The position numbers and the translations under genes are program-made. A stretch of 64,000 nucleotides of DNA from Neocallimastix lanati (nom. inval.). Lineage: Eukaryota > Neocallimastigomycota > Neocallimastigomycetes > Neocallimastigales > Neocallimastigaceae. Below, one piece after another: positions 37,978-49,200 of this stretch. Numbering within the stretch: the stretch's first letter is position 1; each line of letters opens with the position of its first letter. The notes under the pieces are model-generated. The model was given only the letters and a program-made list of their open reading frames with translations, did not search any database and had not been told where the DNA came from. The DNA lies in assembly GCA_016946835.1 (NCBI GenBank), contig JACVTC010000095.1, positions 460,001 to 524,000 of the forward strand, in the 5' to 3' direction.

Positions 37978-37990
<13 letters not shown>
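36830..37990 (+). mobile_element. Retroelement relic with 3' tail, copy C
   Basis: About 1.1 kb of normal-complexity DNA. The end (37640-37985) matches copy A at 8.7-9.2 kb: AATCTCTTAAGTAATA, GATACTATCCAAAAGTG, TGGAGAAAGCACTCC, and finally the shared signature ACCTC.ATATTCTC, GGGGGGCTGAAAATAATG and GCGAAAGAA followed by a 29-base A run. This retained A tail suggests a retrotransposed insertion. The 5' part (36830-37270) has protein-like plus-strand pieces with stops (for example near 37170-37250) but no motif I can name. Two non-genic open frames (37553-37744 plus, 37648-37848 minus) lie within it. Confidence 0.6.
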
Positions 37991-38011
<21 letters not shown>

Positions 38012-38275
38012 TGATGTATGTATTTAAAGATTTGTTTATCGGCTCAACGGAAAAACCTTGACGTTTCGTTGACTTAGATGTAGAAGATGAATCAAATCTT
38101 CACCTTTCTACTTCTAGGCGAAAGGATATAATCAAAATAACGGTCCTGTACATAAGGAATGCACCTATCCATGTTCGGTGTCACGTCAGCACAGATTATT
38201 ACATTGTGACTTCATATAGCATATGTTTTTACTAGTGAAGAGAAATACTAGCCAAATATATATAGCATGTTTATT
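37991..38275. other. Unexplained normal-complexity DNA downstream of the A tail
   Basis: Some 250 bp with relatively high GC (GGCTCAACGGAAAAACCTTG, CGTTTCGTTGACTTAG, TCGGTGTCACGTCAGCAC). No frame longer than about 30 codons, no match to other parts of the window. It could be the site into which copy C inserted (another element) or eroded coding sequence. Confidence 0.4.
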
Positions 38276-38463
38276 GTGTTATTGTATTAAAAAATCAAAT
38301 TATATTAATTATTTAAAAATTTAAAAATTAATAAAAGTAAATTAAAAAAAAAAAATAAAAATAAAAATAAAAATAAAAAATAAAAAATTAAAAAATAAAA
38401 GTAAAAATAAAAATAAAAATAAAAATAAAAAACAAAAAACAAAACAATAAAAAAAAATATTTA

Positions 38464-38498
<35 letters not shown>

Positions 38499-38545
38499 CT
38501 GTATTAAAATAAAAATCTAAATTTATTATTATTATTATTTTTTTT

Positions 38546-38582
<37 letters not shown>

Positions 38583-38677
38583 AAAATTATAATATTTTAT
38601 AATAATTTACATAATGAATACTTTTAATAGATTTAAAAGATTAACGAAGTATAATGAAAAAAAAATAATGTAAAAAT

Positions 38678-38732
<55 letters not shown>

Positions 38733-38821
38733 GAAAAGATGAATATGTTAAAATGAAATAGAAAACTATTATTAATATTAATAATAATATTTTTTTTTTT
38801 TTTTAAATTTTTAAATTTTTT

Positions 38822-38879
<58 letters not shown>

Positions 38880-38883
38880 CTAA
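38276..38883. other. A/T homopolymer region, 3' flank of ankyrin gene
   Basis: Dominated by very long runs: A31 near 38550, T48 near 38679-38728 and T50 near 38823-38873, plus AAAAT runs near 38350-38440. The longest T run ends nine bases before the stop codon of the minus-strand ankyrin gene, so on the transcript it would be poly-A within the 3' untranslated region. Confidence 0.7.
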
Positions 38884-41800
38884 TTAGTTTTTCATTAAAT
38901 ATTTCTTCATTTTTTCATTCTTAAATTTTTCAGCGATAGTCATTGCAGTTTCACCATTAACATTCTTTACATTTGGATCTGCATTATAATTCATTAAAAG
39001 TTCAACCATTTCTTCATTATTATTATTACATGCTGCCATTAATGGAGTTTCGTCATTTATATTCTTGGAGTTAATATCAGCACCATGTTCTAAAAGAAGT
39101 TTAGCAATTTCAATATTATCTTGATAACAAGCAATGAATAAAGAGGATTCTTTTAAACTATTACAATGGTTGATATCAACATTATGTTTAAGTAAAAGTT
39201 TTACAATTGCAATTTGTTTCTTCCAACATGCCATAATTAATGGACTTTCTTTCTTATAATTACAGAGATTAACGTTAACCTTAAGTTCAAGTAACTTCTT
39301 AACAACACTCATTAAACCCTTTTTACAAGCTAATAATAATGCTGTTTCCTTATATTTATTTTGACAGTTTGGATCACAATTATAATCTAAAAGTGTGAGG
39401 GCAGAGGATTCTTGATCCTTCTTACAAGCTAAAATAAGTAAGGTGTAGAGAGCATTATTTTGGATATTTGGATTCATACCGTATTTAAGCATAATTTCTA
39501 ATAATTTATCATTTTTACTACCATTACAAATTAAGGAGAAGGCAAACATTTCTATATGATCTAAGGTAATGTAACATTGACGAGTCTTATTGTATTCCTT
39601 TAATGCTTCAAGATTTGGTGGTTCTGTACTACCTGGTTCATGTAAACTTTTTGGTAATTGGAAAATATTCTTTTCTTTTAATGTAGATCTTAAAAAGTTT
39701 TCAACACCTTCTAAATCACCAAAGTAACATGAGAATCTTAATCCCTTAATATCATCATTTAAAATTGGAATTTCTTTAGTAGCTTCAGAATCCATGGTGC
39801 CAGTTTTTTCTAAGGATGAGGAAACAACTGGACTTTTCCTGTCGAATGCAGAGTTTTCACTATTGACTCTTGTATATGTTGCTGGGAATCTAGTATTATT
39901 ATAAACAGTCTTTTTAATATAGGTAGTATTTGATTTTGGAGCAACAAGTACATTCTTAAGATATGGTGAACTTGTAGCACTCTTGAATGGCTTCTTATAC
40001 TTATTATATACACTTCCATTAGAAGGGCTACTTTCGTTGGTGAATTTTGTATTTGGTCTAAATTTAATATTACTGTAGGATGGTTTGATCTCCTTCTTTT
40101 CTTCTGGTTCATCAAATTCTTCCATTGGTTCAGCAAACATACTTCCCATAGAAGAAATTGTTGATTTTTTACTTGTAGCATTTGCATTACCATTAATATT
40201 AGTATTGGAAGAGTCTTTTGGTTCTTCGAAAAAGGAAGATGGTTCTTGCATCATTACGGAGGAAACAGTATTAATTTTCATATTCTTAGCAACATCTTCT
40301 GGTTTATCATAGATTGTGGATGGTTCCATCATCAATGGAGAAGGAGATGTAGGTTTTTTAGAAGAATCTTCAGGTCTTATATTAGTCATTGCTAATGATT
40401 TAAATTTATCATTCATCGTCATGGAAAGCTTTGAACTTGAATACTGACTCTTATTAGTCTTTACATTGCTACTAATATTTTCACTCTTTCCTCTAGATTG
40501 ATAAGGTTTTAATTCTGTTGATGGTTTACTAGATGAATATCTCATACTATTTCTTGAAGTATAAGGTCTTTCGGTGTTACGACGACTTAATAAAATACCA
40601 ATAATTTCTTTATTATTAATTACCTTAGCTAATGCTAATGGGGTTTGACCATTTTTGTTGGTATAAGTAATACAAGCCTTATTGTTTAATAAATATTTAG
40701 TAAGAATCTTACTACCATTTCTTACACTATGGAAAATAGCAGTTTCACCATTGGCATCATAACGGTTATTAATGTTAGCCTTATGATCAATTAAAATTTT
40801 AGCTACATTATAATAATTTAATCGACAAGCAGCAATTAATGGTGTTTCAAGAACCTTATTAAGCATATCAATATTAATATTTGGATAATTCAATAATTCT
40901 AATACAGTATCAGTATGATTATTGTAAACGGCAATCATTAGTGGTGAATCACCATTTGGATCGGTAATATTTACATTAATATGTTCTTCTCTCAGTAAGA
41001 TCTTAACAATGGAAGTATATTTACCATAACAGGCATAATGAAGTGGTGTGTTACCTTCCTTATCAAGAGCATTAATATCATAATTTTTACCAAACTTTAA
41101 GATAATTTCTACGACATTTCTTAAACCGTAACGACAGGCAATGTGTAAAGCATTTTCGTGTTTAGTATTTTTACTGTTAACATTGGCCTTGCGAAGTAAT
41201 AAAGATTTAATAATATCAGTATAGGTGGATTCAACCACATAGGTCTTATCCTTAGCCTTCCAATAACGTTCATTATTTAATAATCTTTTATTTGTATTGT
41301 AGGCATTTTCAATAGAATTAAACTTTTCATTGATAGTACCATGAGAATTAAGAATATCTTGAATCTTCTTTTCACTTTCTGCCATTTTTTCATAAGAGGA
41401 GTAAGTTCTTCTTGAAGTTGCCTTTCTTCTTACCGGTTTTGCTGATAATTCCTTATCAGTAGCAGTCTTTCCTTCTAGCTTTTGTTCTGGTTTTTCCTCT
41501 ACCTTTTCTTCTTGAGGTTCTTCCATGTAAACAGTACTTACTTTACTAATTTCGTTAGTATCTTCATTATTATCATCAGAAGCGTTTTCCTTTAATGTAT
41601 TTTCACTGTCATCAGTAATAGAAGAGGCTTCATTACTATTGGCATTACCAGTTTTATCATTTTCCTTTAAATTATTCTTTTCAATTTCAATAACTTCATG
41701 ATCACTAACTACAGGTATTGATTTTTTAGAAGTAGAAGAAGCACCAGCAGCGGCGGAAGCAGCCAAAGTAGCCGCATGTCTTTCATAACGTTCCTTATTC

Positions 41801-42936
41801 TTTAAATATAATGATTTATAGTAAGCTTCAGCTTCAATAACTTCATCTTTAATTTTTTCAACCATGAAAAGCAACGGGGTTTCTTTTTTATCGTTAATAT
41901 GTAAGTTAATATCGACATAATTGCTGATTACTTCAACAACTTGTAAATTACCAGTTTCAAGAGCCTTTAAGAAAAGATTTTTAGATGGATTAGTTGAAGT
42001 GAATAAACTGACGTCCTTAGTATGATTAAATAAAGCATCAAGAGAATTCTTATCTTGGTTATCAACAGCGATTTGGAATAAAGTTTTTTGATTACCGGAT
42101 ACAATTTTAGCAGTATCTACATCTTGATAATCTAATAACATCTTTACAATTTCAGCATTTTTTTCTTTAACTGCTAAAACTAATGCAGTATCACCTTCCT
42201 TGTTCTTATGAGTTAAGTCAGGATTTTTTGTTAATAAATATTTTACAATATTTTTACGATTTTCCTTACAAGCTCGCATAATTAAAGTATTATCTTCAAT
42301 ATCTTTAACATTAATAACCTGTTCTTCATAATCCTTTTCTTCCTTTTTATCTTTTTTATCCTTTTCATCCTTCTTATTAGAAATTTCTATTTCAATAATT
42401 TCCTTGAATTCATTTTCAAGTTCTAATAATCTGAATAAAACAAAAGAACCACTAGTATCTTTTACTAAGGTAGTGGCACCATGTCTAATAAGTTGCATTG
42501 TAGTCCCGAATTTCTTATCATCAATTGCCATGACTATTGGTACTTTTCCATCCTTTTTCTTTTTAAAACTGAACTTTGGATTCTTTTCTAATAATATATC
42601 CAGTATATTTGCATTTTTACTATTCATAGCTAAGGTTAAAGCGTTATCATTATTCTTATTTCTTTTGTTAAATTTTAATGGATATTGTAATAGGATCTTT
42701 AGTATATTTTCATTTTCAACAATAACTGCTAAATGTAAAGCAGTATTTCCATCACTGTTTTCTACATTTAAATTCCAATTTTCATTTTCCTTTAATAATT
42801 TTTCTACCAATTTCTCATTTTCTTCAATGATGGCCACCATCAAAGGATCATTACCATTTTCATCAGTTTTAATTGTTATTGAATTTATATCTTTAATTTC
42901 CTTATCAAAGGAAACATTATTATCATCAGTAACCAT
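38884..42936 (-). CDS. Large ankyrin-repeat protein
   Basis: Intronless, 1350 residues, by far the largest intact gene in the window. Three blocks of ankyrin repeats. The first is about residues 28-380 (NTALHLAVIVENENILKILL, DTALVLAVKEKNAEIVKMLL). The second is about 585-790 (NALHIACRYGLRNVVEIILK, NTPLHYACYGKYTSIVKILL). The third is about 1060-1350 (TALLLACKKGLMSVVKKLLE, TPLMAACNNNNEEMVELLMN). The linkers are disordered: an acidic E/D/K/S stretch with an Ala/Ser patch at about 385-560, and a Ser/Pro/Asn-rich segment at about 790-1060. The ESPLIMACWKKQ and LLLACKK repeat style is typical of gut-fungal ankyrin families. No catalytic domain, signal peptide or membrane span is visible, so it is probably an intracellular protein-binding scaffold. 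Start chosen at the first ATG, after an A/T leader. Confidence 0.92.
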   Translation of the reverse strand: MVTDDNNVSFDKEIKDINSITIKTDENGNDPLMVAIIEENEKLVEKLLKENENWNLNVENSDGNTALHLAVIVENENILKILLQYPLKFNKRNKNNDNALTLAMNSKNANILDILLEKNPKFSFKKKKDGKVPIVMAIDDKKFGTTMQLIRHGATTLVKDTSGSFVLFRLLELENEFKEIIEIEISNKKDEKDKKDKKEEKDYEEQVINVKDIEDNTLIMRACKENRKNIVKYLLTKNPDLTHKNKEGDTALVLAVKEKNAEIVKMLLDYQDVDTAKIVSGNQKTLFQIAVDNQDKNSLDALFNHTKDVSLFTSTNPSKNLFLKALETGNLQVVEVISNYVDINLHINDKKETPLLFMVEKIKDEVIEAEAYYKSLYLKNKERYERHAATLAASAAAGASSTSKKSIPVVSDHEVIEIEKNNLKENDKTGNANSNEASSITDDSENTLKENASDDNNEDTNEISKVSTVYMEEPQEEKVEEKPEQKLEGKTATDKELSAKPVRRKATSRRTYSSYEKMAESEKKIQDILNSHGTINEKFNSIENAYNTNKRLLNNERYWKAKDKTYVVESTYTDIIKSLLLRKANVNSKNTKHENALHIACRYGLRNVVEIILKFGKNYDINALDKEGNTPLHYACYGKYTSIVKILLREEHINVNITDPNGDSPLMIAVYNNHTDTVLELLNYPNINIDMLNKVLETPLIAACRLNYYNVAKILIDHKANINNRYDANGETAIFHSVRNGSKILTKYLLNNKACITYTNKNGQTPLALAKVINNKEIIGILLSRRNTERPYTSRNSMRYSSSKPSTELKPYQSRGKSENISSNVKTNKSQYSSSKLSMTMNDKFKSLAMTNIRPEDSSKKPTSPSPLMMEPSTIYDKPEDVAKNMKINTVSSVMMQEPSSFFEEPKDSSNTNINGNANATSKKSTISSMGSMFAEPMEEFDEPEEKKEIKPSYSNIKFRPNTKFTNESSPSNGSVYNKYKKPFKSATSSPYLKNVLVAPKSNTTYIKKTVYNNTRFPATYTRVNSENSAFDRKSPVVSSSLEKTGTMDSEATKEIPILNDDIKGLRFSCYFGDLEGVENFLRSTLKEKNIFQLPKSLHEPGSTEPPNLEALKEYNKTRQCYITLDHIEMFAFSLICNGSKNDKLLEIMLKYGMNPNIQNNALYTLLILACKKDQESSALTLLDYNCDPNCQNKYKETALLLACKKGLMSVVKKLLELKVNVNLCNYKKESPLIMACWKKQIAIVKLLLKHNVDINHCNSLKESSLFIACYQDNIEIAKLLLEHGADINSKNINDETPLMAACNNNNEEMVELLMNYNADPNVKNVNGETAMTIAEKFKNEKMKKYLMKN

Positions 42937-43108
42937 ACTTTTTTTGGTTTATTTATAATTTTTTTTAATTAATTGTTTTATTTAATAATAAATTTTTATT
43001 GTTTGAAATTTAAGTATTTCTATTTTTGTTATGCTTTTAAGATTAAATAAAAAAAAGGTATGGCTATATTTTCATAATACAATAAACATATAACAATCTT
43101 TAATATAT

Positions 43109-43344
43109 ATAAAAGTATACTGTTAGTTTTTTTTTATATTTAAATAAATTATAATTTAAATTATATATAAAAGTATACTATTAGTTTTTTTTTATATTTA
43201 AATAAATTATAATTTAAATTATATAAACTATAATATAGTTATTAAAATATTATATTAAAATAATATACAAAACAATAATGTTTCTAGAAATTTAAAATAT
43301 TATATTAAAATAATATACAAAACAATAATGTTTCTAGAAATTTA
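43109..43344. repeat. Two adjacent tandem duplications (58-bp and 50-bp units)
   Basis: AAAAGTATACT.TTAG with its T run, ATATTTAAATAAATTATAAT and trailing sequence is repeated at a 58-bp spacing (43111 and 43169). Directly next to it, AAAATATTATATTAAAATAA with TATACAAAACAATAATG and TTTCTAGAAATTT is repeated at a 50-bp spacing (43244 and 43294). Both are almost identical, so recent. Confidence 0.9.
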
Positions 43345-43724
43345 ATTAAGTATTCTTTCTATTATTATTATTTTATAATAATTTCAAGGTAAAAAAAAAA
43401 AAAAATTATAATATTGATTTGATAATCTCCTGTTTATTTGTTTACTGAAAATAACGAATTTATAAAATATTAATTTTCAAGTATATTATGTGATGATTGC
43501 TTTTATTTCTAATGATTTTCATTATGAATTTGCTTTAAAACACAATATGAATTTATATTAAATACATTTTTATACTTATAAGTTTAAAAATTTATATATA
43601 CTTTTCTTTCACTTATTATTATTTTGCTTATAATATTGAAAATTTATTCTATATATATATATTTATTGCTTAAGTTTATTATTTTTATTTCTATTTTTTT
43701 TGAGTACTTTTTTTTTTTTTTTTT

Positions 43725-43756
<32 letters not shown>

Positions 43757-44935
43757 TCTATTATAAGAATGTTTTAATTTTTTAAAAGTCAATCTTACTA
43801 TATTCCATTATAAATATTTATTATTATAGTTTTAGAATTATTAAATTAAAAAAAAATAAATAAATGAAAGAAAAAAGAAAATATACCTTTTATTATTCTT
43901 TAAAAAAATATATATATTAAATTAAATTATTATTTTAATCTAAATATATTTTAAAAAATTCACTCTAAATTTATATATGTTATATACTATTCCAATTTTT
44001 TTTCAAAGAAAAAAAATAATAAAATTTGACTATTTCTGTATGTATATATACTATTTTTTTTTTTTTTTTTTTTTTATTCAATACAAAACAATTTTCCTTT
44101 TTTTCTTTTTGATATTAATTTTAATTTATTATTAATATTTAGAATTTATAGCTATTATATATAATTCGATATATTCAATATATAACAATATATTAAAAAA
44201 AACTGTAATAACTATTAATAAAAAAAAAGAAATAGAAAATTCAGAAAAAAAAAATTTTTTTCTATAAATTTAATTTATTATTTACAATTTAATATTTAAT
44301 ATTTGATTTATTAATATTTATTAAGTTACTATTTAATATTCAATATTTATTATCTTTTAGTTATTAGTTAATATTTTTAATATTTTATATTTAATATTCA
44401 CTATTTATTATTTACTATTTATTATTTATTATTTATTATTCAATTATTTATTATTTATAATTTACTATTATTTATTTAATTATTTATTATTTAATTATTT
44501 ATTATTTATTATTTATTATTCAATTATTTATTATTTAATTTTTTTTCTTATAGTTTTATCCTAAAGCATTATTCTCTATTGTATTAATATGTAATATACA
44601 TAATATATAGCGTTAAAAAGTGTATAATGGATTTATTTTATTATAGTATATCTTAAGGAACTTTTTATATTAATAATGTTTATAAATTATTTATATATTA
44701 TTTATATATTTTTAATATTTGATTAAACAAATACAAATTATTCATCTATAATTAATTGGCAACATCTAATATATAAATATTTTTTCTTTTTTTTTTTTTT
44801 TATACTTAATTAAAAAAAAATGAATTAAACTTTATAGCATATATAAATAAAGAGTTTATTTATTCAAATATAATCGATTTTTTTTTTTTTATATTCTCTA
44901 TTTATATAATCTATTGTTATTATTGTAAATGTTTT

Positions 44936-45047
44936 GAAATAATATGATCTATCGGTAATATATTAAAGAGTAAAATTATAAGAAAAAGTTTGAAATAATA
45001 TGATCTATCGGTAATATATTAAAGAGTAAAATTATAAGAAAAAGTTT
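44936..45047. repeat. 56-bp perfect tandem duplication
   Basis: Two copies of a 56-bp unit containing ATGATCTATCGGTAATATAT and AAAATTATAAGAAAAAG, apparently identical. Confidence 0.93.
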
Positions 45048-46820
45048 TATTATTTTATAATAACATATAATATATATATCTTTAATAAATATTATTCAAT
45101 ATAAAATTAAAATCCTAACCTCAACACAAAAGTTTTTTTTTTAGTTTTTTTTTAAAAAATATTAAAAAAAAAAAAATTAATTAAAATAATTAAAATAGAA
45201 TTAAATAATTATCCAATTATTATTAATTTAAATTTTATAATTTAATTAATAATTATGAAAAAACTTTAATAAATAAAGTATTATCTTACATAAGATTGAT
45301 TGGTTTTTAATTAAATTTTAATATTAAATATATCCTTTTAAAATAGTTTTTTTAAAATCTATTTGATGATATATTATTAATATTATTTAATATATTAACA
45401 ATTACACAAAATATTAATCTATGTTTTATTAAAATATAAATAGTTATATTAAAAATAAATAAATAAAAAATTGTAACTAATGAATTTGTAAAAATGTTTA
45501 TAAACATTTAACCATTATTTATATATAAAAAAAATGAAATAATTGATAGTAGTAAATAATTAAAATAATAAAAATAAATAGTCAATTAAAATAATGAAAG
45601 TAAATAGTCATTAGAATAATTAAAATAATAAAAATAAATAGTAATTAGGCAATTATAAATAGTAAAATAATTAAATAATAATAGTAATAATAAAATAATA
45701 AAAATAATAATAAATGGTAAATAATAATAAATAATAATAATAAATATAGAGTAAAAAATAAAAAGTAAATAATAAATAATAAAAAAAATAATAAATAACA
45801 GAACTAGTTATAAGAAAAACTTTAAATATTAAAAAAAATCTTTTTATAGTTATTTTAATATATTTAAAAATATTTATTTGATACTTTATGTATAATCATA
45901 GTATTTAAATAAAGTAAATAATAAATTATAAATGATAAATAATAAATTGAGAATTATAATTAATAATAATAAATAAATAATAAAAAATAAATAATAAATA
46001 ATAATAAATAATAATAATAATAAATAATAATAATAATAAAATAATAATAATAAGTAATTATAATAATAAAATATAATAAGTAATAATAAGTAATTATAGT
46101 TACATTTAACCTAAATTTATTTAAAAAGTGGATATTATTCCACTATAATTTTTTTTATTATAAAAAAAATAAATATTATTAAATTTTTAGGGATAATTAA
46201 TCAATATATTTTCTCTATTCTCTAATTCTATCTATTTCTATATTGAATTAATTATTGGTATTATACATAATTTTTTTTTTTTTTATTTTGAAAATAATAA
46301 TGTTTTTTTTTTTTATTTTTATTGTTATTTTTTTTTTTCCAAAGAGAATTCGATAATTTATTCCATTCATTTATTCATTTAATAATTATAGTGATTTAAT
46401 TTTTGTTATTATCTATTTATTCATTGCTTTTTTATGTAATATAAAAAGGAAACCTTTTTTTTTTAATAATAATAATAATAATATAAAAATATATTAAAGA
46501 TTGTGTAATATTATAATGATATTATTGTTTATTTTTTTTTTTTTTTTTCATTTTTTTATAATAAATTTGAATAAATTATTATTATTATTTTATAATAAAG
46601 AAAATAGAATTTTCTATATTTTAAAATACTACACCAAAAAATTAATTTGAATTAAAGGCTGTTGAATTGTTTTTTAAAAATAGTATAAAAATAGTATTTT
46701 TTTAATTGATAATACAGATGTGCTATCAATATATTTAATATATAATTAAAAATTAATATTTATATATTATTATATATATATTTTAGTGTATATAATATGC
46801 CATAATCTTTTATAATAAAT

Positions 46821-46952
46821 ATGGAATATGGTTCATTATTTTCATATATCAAGTTGAAAAAAGACCAGAATGAAAAAACGGATTCTTCCCAGTTTCGAAA
46901 TATGATTAGTCAATTATCCATTTATGGATTATATTTAAAATGGAAAGGTTAA
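46821..46952 (+). CDS. Possible 43-residue small protein or orphan exon
   Basis: An ATG-initiated frame with ordinary amino-acid composition in an otherwise AT-only region: MEYGSLFSYIKLKKDQNEKT, then residues including SSQFRNMISQLSIYGLYLKW, ending at TAA 46950-46952. The DNA is visibly less AT-biased across exactly this frame and reverts on both sides, which suggests real or recently real coding sequence. AAAG|GTTAAA near its end could be a weak donor, so it might be a first exon, but no downstream exon was found. No family recognised. Confidence 0.3.
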   Translation: MEYGSLFSYIKLKKDQNEKTDSSQFRNMISQLSIYGLYLKWKG

Positions 46953-48351
46953 ATTTGTTGTGTACACAAATATAAAAGAAGAATTTTAAATAACAGTAGT
47001 AATTATAAAAATAGTAGTTGTAAAAATAAAAAAATAAAAAATAAAAAATAAAAAAAAAAAACTTATAATATTATTGAAACATTAATATTAATAAATAACA
47101 TTAATATATATAATAATATTATTAAAAAGATTGTATTTATAATGATTGGGTTTATGATAATAATAATAATAATAACAATTATAATGTATTTATAATAATA
47201 TTAATATAGCAATAAAAATTAAATAAGTAATATTTAAAAACTTCTTTTATTTCAAATCAAAATCATTAATTAGTTAAGAATTATTAATTATTGATAATAT
47301 TAATTAATAGTATCTAACAGACATCTACTAAATCTATCATGGAAAAAGTATGATAATGCAATTTAGTCCTTTTTCAAATATAACCCTATGATTATTTATT
47401 AATGCTAATATTTTTTAGGATTGTTAATAAAAATTATTTATTATTATAATATTTGAATAAAATATTAGAACTTTTTTTTTGGCTAATAATAATTTTTCAA
47501 AATTATAAAAATTATTTATATAAAAAAAATTATATTTAAAAACTACATTATATATATTATTATTAGTTTTATTATATTTAATAATTTAACTTTTAACACC
47601 ATTTTTTTGTAAATATTTAATTATTAAAAACCAAATTCATTAATATAAATATATATATTTACAGTTTTAAAATTATTTTCAAAAATTTTTGTCGTTATCT
47701 TAAAAAATTTTTAAAATATGTCTTTTTAAATATATTTTTTTCTTTCTTTATTTAAAAAAAGGTTTATATTGTTAATTTTTTTTAGGTAATTAAAATTTTA
47801 TTTTTATTTAAATTTTTTTTTTTTTCTTTTATTATTATTATTATTTTTCAAGAATAATCTATCTAGCTCTATTATATGCTATTTTACATGCAGTAATATA
47901 AAATTTTCTTTTTATTTCTTCTTATTTTATTTTATTCTATTTTATTATTATTTTATTTTATTTTATTTTATTTTATTATTATTTATTTTTTTTTAAGAAT
48001 AATCTATCTAGCTATCTACTGTTGCTATTTTAAATTCATTAATACAAAAACAGTAAAGTTTTTATTATTATCATCATTATTATTAAAAGATATTATTTAA
48101 ATATTTATTTAAATAAAATGGAAATGCTTTGAGTTAATAATAAGTGAACTATATGTAGTAAAACTATAAAAAATAAACAAAAAACAAAACAATACAATAT
48201 TTAGATTCCATTGATGCATTTATTAATAATTTTCAATCATAATCATATTAAAGAGTACAAAAAAAGTTTATTTTTTTTTTTTTAAAGTAATTTTTATTTT
48301 AATAAATTATATTTTACATTCAATATACAAAAAAAAAAAAATAAAATAAAT
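46953..48351. other. AT-rich spacer with a diverged duplication
   Basis: AAGAATAATCTATCTAGCT followed by TGCTATTTTA occurs at about 47850 and 47995, separated by a TTTTA run, suggesting a diverged tandem repeat of about 145 bp. No gene seen. Confidence 0.5.
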
Positions 48352-48403
48352 GGGGAGTGTGCATTTCGAAAATTTTTATTACAAAAATTTGTATTTTGTT
48401 GTA
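48352..48403 (+). repeat. MULE left terminal inverted repeat
   Basis: Begins GGGGAGTGTGCATTTCG and ends TATTTTGTTGTA; reverse complement of 52825-52876 with small differences. Confidence 0.9.
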
Positions 48404-48849
48404 TGGCTTAAATATTTTTAATTTTAAGCCACTTAATTTTATTAAAAATTTAATGAATAATAATTAATTAATTAAATAAATAAAATTACAATTTTCAAAA
48501 ATTTTCAAACACGTAATCTTACGTGGGGCGTATATCTAATTGTATCATAATTTTGTGGCTTTTTTCTACAATTTTTAAAAAGCCATATATTCACAATATG
48601 GCGTGAATAATAAATGTGGTGATATTTTATGACGAAAATTTATAAGCCACCAAGAATTTGGCGAAATTTAACTGGACGAAATTCAACTTTTGGCGAAATA
48701 CAACACTTCAATAAATAATAATTAGGTTAGGTATTTCTATTTAACATTGAAAAATAAAATAAAAATAAATAAACATTTTATTTTTTAAGCATCAAAAAAT
48801 AAAAAAAAAAAAAAAAAATAAGAAATAAGAAAACTTCTTTTTTAAACAT

Positions 48850-49012
48850 TAAAAAATAAAATAAAAATAAATAAAAATTTATTTTTTAAGCATTAAAAAA
48901 TAAAAAAAATAAAATAAAACAAAAAAATAAAAAATAAAAATAAATAAAAATTTATTTTTTAAGCATTAAAAAATAAAAAAAATAAAATAAAACAAAAAAA
49001 TAAAAAATAAAA
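48850..49012. repeat. Tandem duplication of about 72 bp in the MULE 5' region
   Basis: AATTTATTTTTTAAGCATTA, then AAAATAAAAAAAATAAAATA and ACAAAAAAATAAAAAAT, is present twice in a row, with a diverged third copy just before (AAGCATCAAAAAATAAAA near 48788). Confidence 0.85.
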
Positions 49013-49200
49013 ATAAAAATAAATAAATAAAATAGTAAATAAAGAAATAATAAATAATTAATAATTAAATAATTATTTAAATAATTATATAATTAATTAA
49101 AAAAAGGTTTATTATTTTAAATATTAAAAAAAAAAAAAAAGTTTCAAAGCATTTAAAAGTATATTTATTAAAATATTTTATTGAAAATTTTTAATTATTA

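Larger units (their letters stand above)
42937..46820. other. AT-rich intergenic desert with several short tandem duplications
   Basis: No supportable gene. Contains perfect or near-perfect duplications (separate entries), a G/T run (GTTTT)5 near 43730, ATTATTT-type sequence at 44400-44540, and AAATAATAAT-type low complexity at 45660-46090. The first part should hold the promoter of the ankyrin gene. Confidence 0.5.

Noticed and set aside
39810-42958. Frames of 75-184 codons inside the ankyrin gene on either strand
   Set aside because: Shadows of the long ankyrin frame with biased composition.
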